64,000 nt of DNA, from assembly GCF_029869925.1 (NCBI RefSeq), contig NZ_CP118605.1, positions 2,632,001 through 2,696,000 of the forward strand. Direction: 5' to 3'. A model generated the notes under the pieces. The model did no database searches and was not told the origin of the DNA. It saw only the letters and a list, made by a program, of their open reading frames with translations. Position numbers and translations under genes: made by a program. Every line of letters begins with the position of its first letter. Position 1 is the stretch's first letter. Positions 16,122 to 24,692 of this stretch are shown here, piece after piece. The stretch comes from Microbulbifer bruguierae (GTDB lineage: Bacteria > Pseudomonadota > Gammaproteobacteria > Pseudomonadales > Cellvibrionaceae).

Positions 16122-16930
16122 ACGACGTCTCCCAGATACTGAACAGCACTTTTCTCTGGTACGCCCTCGGCGCCGGCCTGCTGGTGGCCCTGGTCAGCGG
16201 TCCTCTCGGCTGCTTTGCGGTGTGGCGCCGCATGGCCTATTTCGGCGATACCCTCGCCCACTCGGCGCTACTCGGTGTCACCCTCGGGTTTGTACTGCAT
16301 ATCCAGCCAACCCTCGCTGTGGGTGCAAGCAGCTGCCTGCTAGCGCTATTACTGGTGTACTTCCACCGTCATCAGAACCTATCCGTGGACACCCTGCTCG
16401 GTATCCTCTCCCACTCCATGCTGGCATTGGGTATCGTCACCGTCAGCCTGCTGGAGATCAATGTAGACCTGCTGTCGTTGCTACTCGGTGATCTGCTGGC
16501 GGTTTCCTCCAATGACCTGATGCTGATGGCAGCAGCAGCGGCGGGAATTGCCGTGCTGCTCTTTTTGCTGTGGCCGAAACTGCTCGCGTTTACCCTGCAC
16601 GAAGAGCTAGCCGCCGTAGAAGGTGTGAAAATTGAAGGAGTTCGGCTGGCACTGATGCTGATGCTGGCGCTGCTGATTGCCATCGCCATGAAGGTGGTTG
16701 GGGTACTGCTGATTACTGCACTCCTGATCATTCCGGCGGCCACTGCGCGGCGACTCTCCAGGACCCCGGAACAGATGGCCGGTTTCGCGTCACTCATTGG
16801 TTGTATCGCGGTTTTGCTCGGACTGAGCGCATCAATCATCTGGGACAGTCCCGCAGGCCCCTCTATCGTACTCGCGGCGGGGCTACTCTTTTTGCTGGGA
16901 CAGTTTTTATACCGTGAACAGGTAAACTGA
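16118..16930 (+). CDS. znuB: Zinc ABC transporter permease
   Basis: A 270-residue inner-membrane protein of the ABC-3 permease family with about eight hydrophobic helices. Landmarks are LVSGPLGCFAVWRRMAYFGDTLAHSALLG near the N-terminus, SLLLGDLLAVSSNDL in the middle, and KVVGVLLITALLIIPAATAR toward the end. It begins with GTG in a GTGA overlap with the znuC stop, which implies translational coupling. It forms the channel of the ZnuABC zinc importer. Confidence 0.95.
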   Translation: MNDVSQILNSTFLWYALGAGLLVALVSGPLGCFAVWRRMAYFGDTLAHSALLGVTLGFVLHIQPTLAVGASSCLLALLLVYFHRHQNLSVDTLLGILSHSMLALGIVTVSLLEINVDLLSLLLGDLLAVSSNDLMLMAAAAAGIAVLLFLLWPKLLAFTLHEELAAVEGVKIEGVRLALMLMLALLIAIAMKVVGVLLITALLIIPAATARRLSRTPEQMAGFASLIGCIAVLLGLSASIIWDSPAGPSIVLAAGLLFLLGQFLYREQVN

Positions 16931-16942
16931 GTTTGTCCGTAA

Positions 16943-17734
16943 TCAACCCGGGTATTTGAGTAGCGTCATGTGCAACAGATTGACGCCCCAGTGAGTAAGC
17001 ACACAGGCCCAGAAGCTACCTCGCAATTGCCACACCAGTGCGTAACCGAGGCCGGCAACACCCACCAATGCCAGCAAAACCGGTGATGCGGCCCAGCCCG
17101 TGTGCGCAGTGGTAAAGAGCAGCGTTACAACAATCGTTGGCAGCCACGGCCATTTTGTTAGCCACTCTGCCAACCCCCGTTGCAACACCCAGCGGAAAAA
17201 CCCTTCCTCGGCAATGCACACCACCAGCAAATTGATCAGTGCCGCGATAGCAATGGTCGCCGTAAGCTTGGGATAGAATCCAATCAGAAAGGCGCCGGCA
17301 ACAATGGGCACACCTATGGCAAGCCCCATTACCGGCAAGTCATGCCGGCTGAACGGTTGCGGCCGTATCAGCAATAGCAGAACGATGGTAATAGCAACTA
17401 CCGCTTTGCCCGGCCGAAAACTGGCATAAATCGTATTGCCATCAGAATCGACATAGGGGGATAACAAAGGAATGTGCTGATTACCGGGAATTTTTCCGCT
17501 GGAAACGGTGTACATCAACAGCGCCGTGATAACAAAACTGACGGCCCTCTTCCAGCCCCGAACATTCTCTATTGCTACCAGCCCCATCCAGATGGCTGGC
17601 GCAAAAACGCCAATCCAACCGAAGGGTATTATTAGCAGACACAATAACGCCGCAGGCAACCAGATATATTTTTGTTCCATGGTACGTTCATCGCGAACGA
17701 CGGGCGCACCAGATTCGAGCTTCAGCGTATACAT
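16943..17734 (-). CDS. CPBP family intramembrane glutamic endopeptidase
   Basis: About 263 residues with seven or eight membrane segments. The CPBP/Abi motifs are visible: AEEGFFRWVLQRGL (motif 1, with the E-E-x3-R core), LLFTTAHTG (motif 2) and THWGVNLLHM (motif 3). Such proteins cleave or process membrane proteins, and bacterial roles are mostly unknown. The ATG at 17732-17734 begins five bases after the SMR gene stop, so translational coupling favours this start; another ATG at 17680 is possible. It is the last gene of the operon that starts with the HAD-UbiA fusion. Confidence 0.8.
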   Translation of the reverse strand: MYTLKLESGAPVVRDERTMEQKYIWLPAALLCLLIIPFGWIGVFAPAIWMGLVAIENVRGWKRAVSFVITALLMYTVSSGKIPGNQHIPLLSPYVDSDGNTIYASFRPGKAVVAITIVLLLLIRPQPFSRHDLPVMGLAIGVPIVAGAFLIGFYPKLTATIAIAALINLLVVCIAEEGFFRWVLQRGLAEWLTKWPWLPTIVVTLLFTTAHTGWAASPVLLALVGVAGLGYALVWQLRGSFWACVLTHWGVNLLHMTLLKYPG

Positions 17735-17738
17735 TGGA

Positions 17739-18104
17739 TTATGATTTAGCGACAAAAATACAGCCAGCGGCTATCAATAGAGACCCCCCAATCCGCATCG
17801 CATTCACTGACTCGCCCAGGAAGGCGTAGCCAAACAACAATGTAAAAATAAAGCTGAGTCCCACAAACGGATAGGCAATACTTAGGTCTACCCTGGATAA
17901 CACCCAAAGCCACACAAGCACACTCACCGCATAGACGAAAATCCCTGAAAATACATGAGGACTAAATAGCACCCGCAAAATTCCTGCGACCCCGCCCTGC
18001 ATAAAATCAACACCTGCACGCTGCATACCCAGCTTGAGCAATAACTGTGCACAAGCAGACATAAATACGGTCACCAAAATAACCGATAGGTTCATCGTAT
18101 TCAT
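17739..18104 (-). CDS. Small four-helix EamA/SMR-like transporter, possible lipid-linked sugar flippase subunit
   Basis: A 121-residue membrane protein with four hydrophobic helices: VILVTVFMSACAQLLLKLGM, HVFSGIFVYAVSVLVWLWVL, IAYPFVGLSFIFTLLFGYAFL and RIGGSLLIAAGCIFVA. The pattern is that of small EamA proteins such as ArnE/ArnF, which are proposed to flip undecaprenyl-phosphate aminoarabinose. It lacks the Glu of the first helix that drug-exporting SMR proteins need, which argues against a simple drug pump. Its start overlaps the stop of the HAD-UbiA gene by four bases (ATGA), so the two are tightly coupled. Confidence 0.78.
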   Translation of the reverse strand: MNTMNLSVILVTVFMSACAQLLLKLGMQRAGVDFMQGGVAGILRVLFSPHVFSGIFVYAVSVLVWLWVLSRVDLSIAYPFVGLSFIFTLLFGYAFLGESVNAMRIGGSLLIAAGCIFVAKS

Positions 18105-19642
18105 GCCAACACCTCCATAGATGGCATCCAGGCTGCCGCGAGGACCCCTGCAAGTAATATACCGGTTGCCCAGCTACGTTTGTCTTTGATGGCAAATGCA
18201 ATGGGATCCTCATCGATTTCCCCGCGTGAGGCCATAATCAGTATGCGGATGATCCAGTAAGCAAATAGAGGACAAGCCAGCCAGAGAACCAGCGGGCTGT
18301 GATACATCTGCACCACTTCATTACTGTTCACATACATCGCAAATACCAGTATGGATACCATACCGGCAGAAGATGCGAGACTCGTCAAAACACTCAGATC
18401 GGAAACGAAATATCCTCTACCAGAAACTTTATCAACAGCCGTATCCGCGTTTATTTTTTTATGAATCTCTGAAATTCGTTTCACCAACGCCAGACACAGA
18501 AATACGAACATCGAGAAAGCTAGTAACCAATAGGATAGCGGGACATCAATAGCAGCTGCTCCTGCGATAATTCGTAAGGTATACAGGCCGGCGAGTACAA
18601 CGATGTCTACAGTCTGTAATCGTTTGAAAAGGAAACTGTAACCCAAGGTTAATACGACATATATGCACAATGTTGCTGCAAACCAAACCGGTAATAGTGC
18701 AAGCAATGTTCCCGAACCCAAAAAAAGGACTAAGCACAACAACAATCCCGTTTTTATTGGCATCACCCCGGAAGCCAGCGGCCGGGTCTTCTTTTTCCAG
18801 TGTATCCGATCAGAATCAAGATCTGATATATCATTAATGATGTAAGTAGCTGACGCGCACAAGCCGAAGCAAAAAAAAGCAACAATAATATTTGAAAATG
18901 AAGCCTGATCGAACAGCTTGTGTGACGTCAGCAATGGGACAAGCAGCAATACATTTTTTGCCCACTGATGGATCCGCATTTGCGCCAATATCGTGCCGAT
19001 CGATAGTTTCTTGGTTGGCACCAATGTCTCTATTTGGCAAATTTTCGCCACTTGTGACGGCAATTTGTCAGATGGACCTACAACAACGGCAGAGTCGGCA
19101 AACTTCCAAACCTTAAGGTCTTTGGCTTCATTACCTACGTAAGAAAAACCTCGCTCGCCAAACTTATCTTTTAACAAATTCGCTTTTTTTGAACCCGTGA
19201 GATTTGTATCGATATTCGTCGCATATACCTCATCGAATAACCCAAGGTGTTCGGTGATGGCATGGGCAAATCTTTCACTGGCACCAGTACATAGAATCAA
19301 CCTGCGCCCCGCTTTTTTCTGCTCTTTCAGGTACTGAATCAGTTGATCGTTGTAGGGTAGGCAGCCTGCGTCAATCATGACTTTCTGAGCCAGGCGGTAT
19401 TTGAGATAAGCAATACCTCGCATAAGCCACAGCGGCAGCAGAAAAATATCCCAGGGGCGGACGAAAATATTGCGTACGAAGGACTCATACAGAAGGTCGG
19501 TATTGATCAGGCTCCCATCGAGATCCACAATCATGGGTGACGAATTATTAGTCACTTTGCTCACTCCATAAGCAATAATATGTTCGGCGGTATCGGGACC
19601 GCCCCTTCCAGACACAACAGTGTGCCTGACCTCCATGGCCAA
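18101..19642 (-). CDS. HAD phosphatase-UbiA prenyltransferase fusion (decaprenyl-phosphate phosphoribosyltransferase-like)
   Basis: A 513-residue two-domain protein. Residues 38-210 form a HAD-type phosphatase with VDLDGSL at 39-45, LCTGAS at 118-123 and GYVGNEAKDLKVW-like motif IV near 168. The second half is a UbiA-fold membrane enzyme with RIHQWAKN at 223-230 and the Mg-binding NDISDLDSD at 270-278, then DIVVLAGLYTLRIIAG. The RPxQWxKN plus NDxxDxxxD pairing is characteristic of decaprenyl-phosphate 5-phosphoribose synthases. The fused phosphatase would remove the 5-phosphate. An SMR-like transporter follows with a four-base overlap. The first ~30 residues lack family features, so a later GTG start is possible. 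Confidence 0.83.
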   Translation of the reverse strand: MAMEVRHTVVSGRGGPDTAEHIIAYGVSKVTNNSSPMIVDLDGSLINTDLLYESFVRNIFVRPWDIFLLPLWLMRGIAYLKYRLAQKVMIDAGCLPYNDQLIQYLKEQKKAGRRLILCTGASERFAHAITEHLGLFDEVYATNIDTNLTGSKKANLLKDKFGERGFSYVGNEAKDLKVWKFADSAVVVGPSDKLPSQVAKICQIETLVPTKKLSIGTILAQMRIHQWAKNVLLLVPLLTSHKLFDQASFSNIIVAFFCFGLCASATYIINDISDLDSDRIHWKKKTRPLASGVMPIKTGLLLCLVLFLGSGTLLALLPVWFAATLCIYVVLTLGYSFLFKRLQTVDIVVLAGLYTLRIIAGAAAIDVPLSYWLLAFSMFVFLCLALVKRISEIHKKINADTAVDKVSGRGYFVSDLSVLTSLASSAGMVSILVFAMYVNSNEVVQMYHSPLVLWLACPLFAYWIIRILIMASRGEIDEDPIAFAIKDKRSWATGILLAGVLAAAWMPSMEVLA

Positions 19643-19876
19643 AGGTGATCAATCGTCGGAAAGATCCATCAAATTTACCGATAATCGTGTCGAAATAAAT
19701 TAATCCACTATACGATCCGGTAAATTTCCGGCAAGGATATCGCATCCGCGCCGATATTTAACAAACGATATAACAATCGACAGCAACAAATATACCATTC
19801 TGTTCACTGACAATCCTGTTCAGAATATTTTTAAATCGAAATACAGTTAGCTTATAGTGTTGCAATATACACAAGG
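19643..19876. promoter_or_regulatory. AT-rich divergent promoter region
   Basis: A 234-base region between the HAD-UbiA gene and the GT-C gene, visibly richer in A/T than most of the window, with many TATA-like hexamers around 19720-19870. It should contain the promoters for both directions, but no single -35/-10 pair stands out. Confidence 0.4.
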
Positions 19877-21178
19877 ATGACCAAGCAGGAAATCATGGAA
19901 CGATTAAGCGCTCTGTTACCAAAATTGAGCTTTGTGCTCACCCTCGCCACTGGCCTGCGTTTGCTTTGGGCTCTATTGATTCCGGTCGTTCCTCTGTCTG
20001 ACAGTCATGCCTACGACATATTCGCGCTAAATATCTGGCAGCACGGGACATATGGCTGGTCACCTGAAACCCCGGAAAGTTATTGGGCGGTGGGAACTTC
20101 GGCGCTGTATGCCAGCCTGTATATGCTGTTTGGCCACAGTTACTGGCCAATTGTATTTATCAATATTCTGCTCTCTGTGGGAATCATCTATTTTTCTTAT
20201 CGGCTGTGCGAAGTTTTTCTACCGTATTCTCGCGCGCCAATTCTCACCGCTTACCTACTCACTTTTTGGCCCACAGGCATCCTCTATGTGACAGTACTGG
20301 CCAGCGAATTGCCCTATATGTTTTTGTCCATGGCCGGCTTTTATTATTTTGTCACAGCACCGGCAACCATTAGTCGCTTCACCTTAACCGCGGGGCTGCT
20401 TTTCGCGGCGGCCTACTATGTACGGCCACTAATCACCGTTGCAATCTTGATGTTTGCCATTTCCTGCGTTCTGTACTCGACACAACGCTTTTCCCAGGTT
20501 TGCGGCCGAACCCTGTGTGCCCTGGCTGTAATCGTAATCATGGTGGCACCTTGGGCCTATCGAAACTACCAGCTCTATCACGATTTTGTGCCGAATTCGT
20601 CAAACGGTGGCTCTGTTTTCTGGATGGGGAACTCCCCCGATACCGATGGTGGTTATGCAAATATCCCAAAAAATGTAAAAGACCAGGCCGGCAATACTTA
20701 TGAGCAAAGTAAGATTCTCAAACAACAGGCTCTGGAGTATATCGCTGCCGAGCCAGTCGCCTTTGTTAAACGCAGTTTTTACAAGCTTTACAGGTTTCAC
20801 AGTTATGAAACTATCGGAGTCAGCTGGAATAGAGAGGGGATTGAAAAAACACTGGGACAGCGTGCACTGTTGCCCCTCAAGGCGTTGACACAGTTTTACT
20901 GGCTCATTCTGGTGGCTTGCGGATTTGTCGGTATGTTACTGATGTGGAGAAACTTTACACTTTGGAAGCTGGCGTGCCACCCCTTTACTCTCAGCTGGGC
21001 AAGCAGCGCAGGTATCCACGCCATAATTGTTTCCCAGGACCGCTATCACCTGCCTACGGTGCCATTCGTAGCGGCCTTCGCAGCTATTACCCTCGTCTGG
21101 CTTTTTGATTTTTACCAAGCGCGGTTGCAACGTCAAAGAATGAGAGCCGTCGACAATATTTCACCAGGCAGTCGCTAA
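19877..21178 (+). CDS. GT-C (GT39/ArnT-like) polyprenyl-phosphate-sugar glycosyltransferase
   Basis: A 433-residue integral membrane protein with about ten helices. The first periplasmic loop contains SDSHAYDIFALNIW, the acidic motif that positions catalytic Asp residues in the PMT_2 superfamily, and a conserved YWAVGTSALYASLY helix follows. A soluble loop with GNSPDTDGGYANIP and the C-terminal QDRYHLP motif are also typical. Such enzymes use lipid-linked sugars on the periplasmic side. The ATG at 19877 is the longest start; the ATG at 19895 has AGGA at a better distance. It is divergent from the HAD-UbiA operon and probably uses its product. Confidence 0.78.
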   Translation: MTKQEIMERLSALLPKLSFVLTLATGLRLLWALLIPVVPLSDSHAYDIFALNIWQHGTYGWSPETPESYWAVGTSALYASLYMLFGHSYWPIVFINILLSVGIIYFSYRLCEVFLPYSRAPILTAYLLTFWPTGILYVTVLASELPYMFLSMAGFYYFVTAPATISRFTLTAGLLFAAAYYVRPLITVAILMFAISCVLYSTQRFSQVCGRTLCALAVIVIMVAPWAYRNYQLYHDFVPNSSNGGSVFWMGNSPDTDGGYANIPKNVKDQAGNTYEQSKILKQQALEYIAAEPVAFVKRSFYKLYRFHSYETIGVSWNREGIEKTLGQRALLPLKALTQFYWLILVACGFVGMLLMWRNFTLWKLACHPFTLSWASSAGIHAIIVSQDRYHLPTVPFVAAFAAITLVWLFDFYQARLQRQRMRAVDNISPGSR

Positions 21179-21193
21179 AAATTCACGTTCGTA

Positions 21194-21862
21194 TCAACCC
21201 CGATATGTCGCACGTATTGAGCGATAGGTCAGTTTCATTTTTGCCGGATCGAGGGGCGCCTTGAAAAACCCGTGATAGTGTCCTCGGGGATTGATCAGTA
21301 CTACCTGCGAGCCGTGATCTATGGTGTAGTCACCATTTTCCAACGGCACCTTGTTAAAGGGCACATTCAGCTGGGTAGCAAAACGCTTGAGACTCAGAAA
21401 TTCACCGGTCACTCCGTAAAAATTCGGGTTAAAGTAGCGAACATAATCGCCCAATTGCTTGGGCTTGTCCCGCTGGGGGTCTACTGAAACCAGTACAATA
21501 TCGGTGTCAACGCGGGTCACTTCATCCAGAGTCTTGTAAAAATTATTCAGTGTAGCGAGGGTACCAGGGCATACATCCGGACAGTGCGTAAACCCAAAAA
21601 ACACCAGCGTCCAGCGCCCCTCGAATTGCGACGTTGTGAATACCTCGCCGGAATCCGCTAGCAATTCGAATTCATCCAGAATACGCGGACGCTCTAATTT
21701 TATCGCACCATTTATTTGTAATTCGGTGTCTGAAATAACCCGCGGTTGCTTCAGTTTGTGCACAAACCCCACAAGCACTGCAATAATGAATATGACGATT
21801 ACCAACACCGTCAACAAAATTCCGCGCTTCTGTTCCGGTGTATGCTGCACATTCCCACCCAT
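21194..21862 (-). CDS. SCO1/SenC family copper chaperone for cytochrome oxidase
   Basis: About 222 residues from the ATG at 21860-21862, two bases after the cyoE stop. A single N-terminal anchor helix (ILLTVLVIVIFIIAVLVGFV) is followed by a thioredoxin-fold domain. The copper site is C94-P-D-V-C98 in FGFTHCPDVCPG plus the His of TIDHGSQVVLI. It delivers copper to the CuA site of subunit II. It is the last gene of the long cox cluster, which fits its role. Confidence 0.93.
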   Translation of the reverse strand: MGGNVQHTPEQKRGILLTVLVIVIFIIAVLVGFVHKLKQPRVISDTELQINGAIKLERPRILDEFELLADSGEVFTTSQFEGRWTLVFFGFTHCPDVCPGTLATLNNFYKTLDEVTRVDTDIVLVSVDPQRDKPKQLGDYVRYFNPNFYGVTGEFLSLKRFATQLNVPFNKVPLENGDYTIDHGSQVVLINPRGHYHGFFKAPLDPAKMKLTYRSIRATYRG

Positions 21863-21864
21863 GA

Positions 21865-22773
21865 TCAAACCCCACTTGTTGGCAATGCCACCAGATAGTG
21901 ATCCAGCAGCATGATGCAGAAAAGTGCCATCAGGTAGATGATCGAATACTTGAAAGTTTCCATGCCTGCTTTGGGATTTTTGCCCCGCAGCATTTCCACC
22001 GCCCAGTAGAGAAATCCAAGACCTAATATCACAGCCCCCAGAAGGTAGATCCAACCCAGCATCGCCGTAGCAAAAGGCAGCAGACTGACGGCGAGCAGCA
22101 TAAAGGTATACAGGAGAATATGAACTTTGGTGTAGTGCTCACCATGGGTAATCGGCAACATGGGAATTTCTGCTTTCGCGTATTCATCCCGACGATGCAC
22201 GGCGAGCGCCCAGAAATGAGGTGGTGTCCAGGCAAAAATAATCAGCGCCAGTAGCAGGCCATGACCATGGATATCACCGGTAACCGCAACCCACCCCAAT
22301 AGCGGCGGCGCTGCACCGGCAAGACCTCCGATCACAATATTCTGTGGTGTCGCGCGTTTAAGGAACATGGTGTAGATCACTGCGTATCCCAGCAGCGAGA
22401 ATAGCGTCAGCCATGCGGTAAGCGCATTGATAAACCCGAGTAGTATTGTCATGCCGATGCAGCCCAGGAACAGCGCAAATCCCAGGGCCTTTTGCGGCTC
22501 GACCCGACCACGCGCCACGGGACGGTTGTTGGTGCGAGCCATTTTGACATCGATATGACGATCGACGACATGGTTGACCGTTGCAGCCGCGCCCGCGCAC
22601 AGGGCTATACCGAGATTACCCAGGATCAGCACATCCAGTGGCACCATGCCCGGAGTAGCCAGCAGCATGCCGATCACCGAGGTAAGGATCATCAGCATCA
22701 CCACCCGCGGTTTGGTGAGTTCGTAGTAATCGCGCCAACCTGCGCTGTGAACATTTACTGCCTGAGTACTCAT
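21865..22773 (-). CDS. cyoE: Protohaem IX farnesyltransferase (haem o synthase)
   Basis: A 302-residue UbiA-superfamily membrane enzyme that attaches farnesyl to haem b. Characteristic motifs are YYELTKPRVVMLMILTSVIG near the start, NHVVDRHIDVKMART carrying the NxxxD prenyl-diphosphate site, and WTPPHFWALAVHR in the middle. The ATG at 22771-22773 fits the usual N-terminus; one three codons earlier also exists. Its product feeds CtaA, encoded upstream on the same strand. Confidence 0.95.
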   Translation of the reverse strand: MSTQAVNVHSAGWRDYYELTKPRVVMLMILTSVIGMLLATPGMVPLDVLILGNLGIALCAGAAATVNHVVDRHIDVKMARTNNRPVARGRVEPQKALGFALFLGCIGMTILLGFINALTAWLTLFSLLGYAVIYTMFLKRATPQNIVIGGLAGAAPPLLGWVAVTGDIHGHGLLLALIIFAWTPPHFWALAVHRRDEYAKAEIPMLPITHGEHYTKVHILLYTFMLLAVSLLPFATAMLGWIYLLGAVILGLGFLYWAVEMLRGKNPKAGMETFKYSIIYLMALFCIMLLDHYLVALPTSGV

Positions 22774-22907
22774 GGTCACCACCTCATTGTCATTATTATG
22801 TTATCGAAGTCCTTTCGATGGGGTATTCGACATTAGGGGATATGAATCACGCTTTGTGATGGCGCAACCACCCGTGGTGTTATAGGAAACCAAACATCCC
22901 TAACACA

Positions 22908-23957
22908 TTACATCTTCCCAATATCTGGTTGCACGGTGTTTATCCGGTAACAGAATGTCAGCAGGCACAACAGCAACAGAGCCGCGCCGGCGTTGTGCGC
23001 TACCGCTATCGGCAACGGCAGTGACATCACCACGTTCGCAATTCCCAAACTCACTTGCAAGCACAACACTGCAAGCAGTCCCTTTGCCCAGCGACGCGAC
23101 CCGGCCCGCCAGGCCCTAAACGCCACCAGACACACCAGCAAGCTGACGATAATCGCGCCCAGCCGATGCGTCAGATGAATGGCCGTACGCGCATCGTTTT
23201 CCAGGGCTCCGCCCAGATAATTAGGACCGATATGCTGAGCCACATTAAAGCCTTCACTGAAGTCTGCCGCCGGCCACCACTGGTTATGACAAGTGGGAAA
23301 ATCTGGACAGGCCAGCGCGGCGTAATTCGCACTGGTCCAGCCACCGAGCGCGATCTGCAGACCTACCGCAATCACCGCTACAATGGCCAGTGGCCGAAGC
23401 TTTTGCAGCGCGGTAAATTCTCTGGGGGATATCAGGCGCCGGCGATAGCGCAAGCGTTCCGCCAACATCCACAGAACCGCAAGGGTAGACATTCCCCCAA
23501 GTAGATGGGCGGTAACCACTTGAGGCCAAAGCTTCAGGGTGACAGTCCACATGCCAAATACCGCCTGCAACAGGATCAAGCCGAGGAGTATGTGGCTCTG
23601 AACAAAGCCGCGATGTCCCCGGCGACGCCAGAACATGTAGGTGAGTCCGACAACGAGTAATAACAACGTCCCGGCAAAGTAACGGTGAACCATTTCCGGC
23701 CAGGTCTTGTCCGTCTCCACTGGAGCATCGGGATACGCAAGGTTGGCCGCTTCGATTTCATGGCTCTCGTTCGGCCACAACAAATGGCCATAACAACCGG
23801 GCCAGTCGGGGCATCCGAGACCTGCGTGAGACAGACGGGTGAATGCCCCCAATACCACAACGACCAGCGCGAGAAAGGTACCGACCAGGGCAAGACGGAA
23901 ACGCCAGTCATTTTTGTAGTTTTTACGCAGTTCAGTAATGTCAGATTCTACGCGCAT
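22908..23957 (-). CDS. ctaA: Haem A synthase
   Basis: About 349 residues with eight membrane helices. Family motifs are GAFTRLSHAGLGCPDWPGCYG in the first loop, EMVHRYFAGTLLL (haem-ligand His), and later GWTSANYAALACPDFPTC and THRLGAI. It oxidises the haem O methyl group to make haem A for the aa3 oxidase. The start is the ATG at 23955-23957 with GGGAAGG six bases upstream. There is a 125-base gap to cyoE. Confidence 0.95.
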   Translation of the reverse strand: MRVESDITELRKNYKNDWRFRLALVGTFLALVVVVLGAFTRLSHAGLGCPDWPGCYGHLLWPNESHEIEAANLAYPDAPVETDKTWPEMVHRYFAGTLLLLVVGLTYMFWRRRGHRGFVQSHILLGLILLQAVFGMWTVTLKLWPQVVTAHLLGGMSTLAVLWMLAERLRYRRRLISPREFTALQKLRPLAIVAVIAVGLQIALGGWTSANYAALACPDFPTCHNQWWPAADFSEGFNVAQHIGPNYLGGALENDARTAIHLTHRLGAIIVSLLVCLVAFRAWRAGSRRWAKGLLAVLCLQVSLGIANVVMSLPLPIAVAHNAGAALLLLCLLTFCYRINTVQPDIGKM

Positions 23958-23975
23958 TAGCACCTTCCCTGCTCC

Positions 23976-24620
23976 TTACTGTTCGTAGGAGTACTTCAGT
24001 AGACGTTTGATATCTTTGAGTAGCTGGTTTCCGCTGTGGCGGTTGTCGTAAACCATCATCGCGAACCCTCGCTGGTCCAGCAGCAATGTGCTGGGACGTT
24101 TTAAATTCGCGTGGTCACTATTTGCCAGCCACAAATCGATCTGTTGCGAATCCACGGTGGCAAAATGCAAGCGAGGATGCTGGCTGGCAAGTTCCCCCTG
24201 GTACGCTGCACTAAGAGGCTCACTCGTAATAAGTAACCGCTCTACCCGACTGGCCTTTTCACCTAGGCGGATATGTACTTGGCGTGTGGTATAGAGCAGC
24301 TTTTCGCATTCGCCCGCGCACTTGTCATCCGTCACAATCAGATAACGCCACTTGGGGGATTCCAAAGAGAGATCTACCCTTTTCCCACCACTCGACAGGA
24401 GTTCGATATCCGAAATACTGAGCGGCGGACTCAGGAGCTCTCCCTGATTAACTTTCCCCATGGGCATGCCGACACCGGTGTAAAACACGATGTAGGCGGC
24501 AATAATGGGTAGCGCCACAGCCGCAAGTACGCCGATACCGGCGAAGCGATTCAACCTCGCTGGTTGCGTCTCGGATCGGTTTGAGGCTACCACGGTTTCG
24601 ATGGGAAGATTCTCAGCCAC
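23976..24620 (-). CDS. Sco-like membrane-anchored thioredoxin-fold protein of the cox cluster
   Basis: About 214 residues from GTG 24618-24620, which has GAGGTGG a few bases upstream. There is one N-terminal helix (GIGVLAAVALPIIAAYIVFY) and a periplasmic domain. I note a CxxxC pair, C101-AGE-C105 in VTDDKCAGECEKLLY, and a distal His170 in SDHANLKRPSTLLLDQRGF, which aligns with the DHGSQVVLINPRGH loop of the true SCO protein nearby. It therefore looks like a divergent second Sco-type copper or thiol factor. Its conserved position between surf1 and ctaA in pseudomonad cox clusters supports an oxidase assembly role; biochemical function is unproven. Confidence 0.75.
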   Translation of the reverse strand: MAENLPIETVVASNRSETQPARLNRFAGIGVLAAVALPIIAAYIVFYTGVGMPMGKVNQGELLSPPLSISDIELLSSGGKRVDLSLESPKWRYLIVTDDKCAGECEKLLYTTRQVHIRLGEKASRVERLLITSEPLSAAYQGELASQHPRLHFATVDSQQIDLWLANSDHANLKRPSTLLLDQRGFAMMVYDNRHSGNQLLKDIKRLLKYSYEQ

Positions 24621-24692
24621 GTTTCCACCTCGCTGTTGCACCGTTACGACCCAAAAAGTGCGGCTCGGGTGCTCGTTATTTTTATGGTTTGA

